From Candidatus Hodarchaeota archaeon (GTDB lineage: Archaea > Asgardarchaeota > Heimdallarchaeia > Hodarchaeales > YT1-057): a DNA stretch of 14,191 nt. Shown here one piece after another: positions 14,091-14,191 of this stretch (positions within the stretch are counted from its first letter, which is position 1; each line of letters opens with the position of its first letter). A model generated the notes under the pieces. It had not been told where the DNA came from. It ran no database searches and worked only from the letters and a program-made list of their open reading frames with translations. The stretch is taken from contig JAEOTI010000391.1 of NCBI GenBank assembly GCA_016839955.1, positions 1 to 14,191 on the forward strand, written 5' to 3'. A program made the translations under genes and the position numbers.

Positions 14091-14191
14091 CTTAATTTTC
14101 ATTTATTATTTCGATAATTATAAATTTTAAAGAGATTTAATTCGTTTAATTAGAAAATAATCAACCAATTAAGCTATTCAAAATTAAGAAT
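14091..14191. other. AT-rich intergenic end of the window
   Basis: Nothing but A/T-rich DNA with no recognisable gene or motif. Confidence 0.5.

Noticed and set aside
1..14191. CRISPR array or prophage
   Set aside because: No regularly spaced repeats, Cas genes, integrase or phage structural genes are visible.

Overview
The window looks like chromosomal DNA of an AT-rich archaeon. Archaeal markers are an HMf-type histone, an Orc1/Cdc6 replication initiator, the archaeal/eukaryotic form of ribosomal protein uL16 (L10e), a non-discriminating-type archaeal glutamyl-tRNA synthetase and a CDP-alcohol phosphatidyltransferase of the kind used for ether lipids. A KaiC-like ATPase, a Roadblock/LC7 protein and a FIST-domain protein encoded together suggest an Asgard-type lineage, but this is an inference and not proven by the sequence. 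Many starts are GTG or TTG, often behind a clear GGAG ribosome binding site.

Layout. (1) 1-1874, minus strand: a tight four-gene operon of a small zinc protein, a KaiC-like ATPase, a Roadblock/LC7 protein and a FIST-domain protein cut by the window edge; it looks like a signalling or sensory module. (2) 2128-2727, plus strand: a Cys-rich, KH-like protein of the archaeal NusA-like group, converging on (3) a minus-strand operon 4580-2724: uL16, CDP-alcohol phosphatidyltransferase, HAD phosphatase. (4) 4596-5072: a long intergenic stretch with a G+C-rich island, then the histone gene and an unrecognised protein on the plus strand. (5) 8074-5962, minus strand: glutamyl-tRNA synthetase with a broken or unusual 5' end, followed by a ribbon-helix-helix regulator. 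(6) 8075-9444: an intergenic region with one ORB-like element and an AT-rich stretch, then orc1/cdc6, a candidate replication origin. (7) 9493-10947, minus: UMF1/Atg22-type MFS transporter. (8) about 11050-12400: a standalone IS200/IS605-type TnpB with visibly higher G+C than its surroundings. (9) 12455-13729, minus: a second MFS transporter. (10) 13730-14191: AT-rich DNA containing a possible short transcript with a 20-codon ORF, a hairpin and a T tract.

Most genes are housekeeping. The points most worth checking are the disrupted start of the glutamyl-tRNA synthetase gene and its altered KMSKS loop, the KaiC/Roadblock/FIST operon, the candidate origin, the standalone TnpB with its candidate omega RNA, and two intergenic candidates for non-coding RNA.
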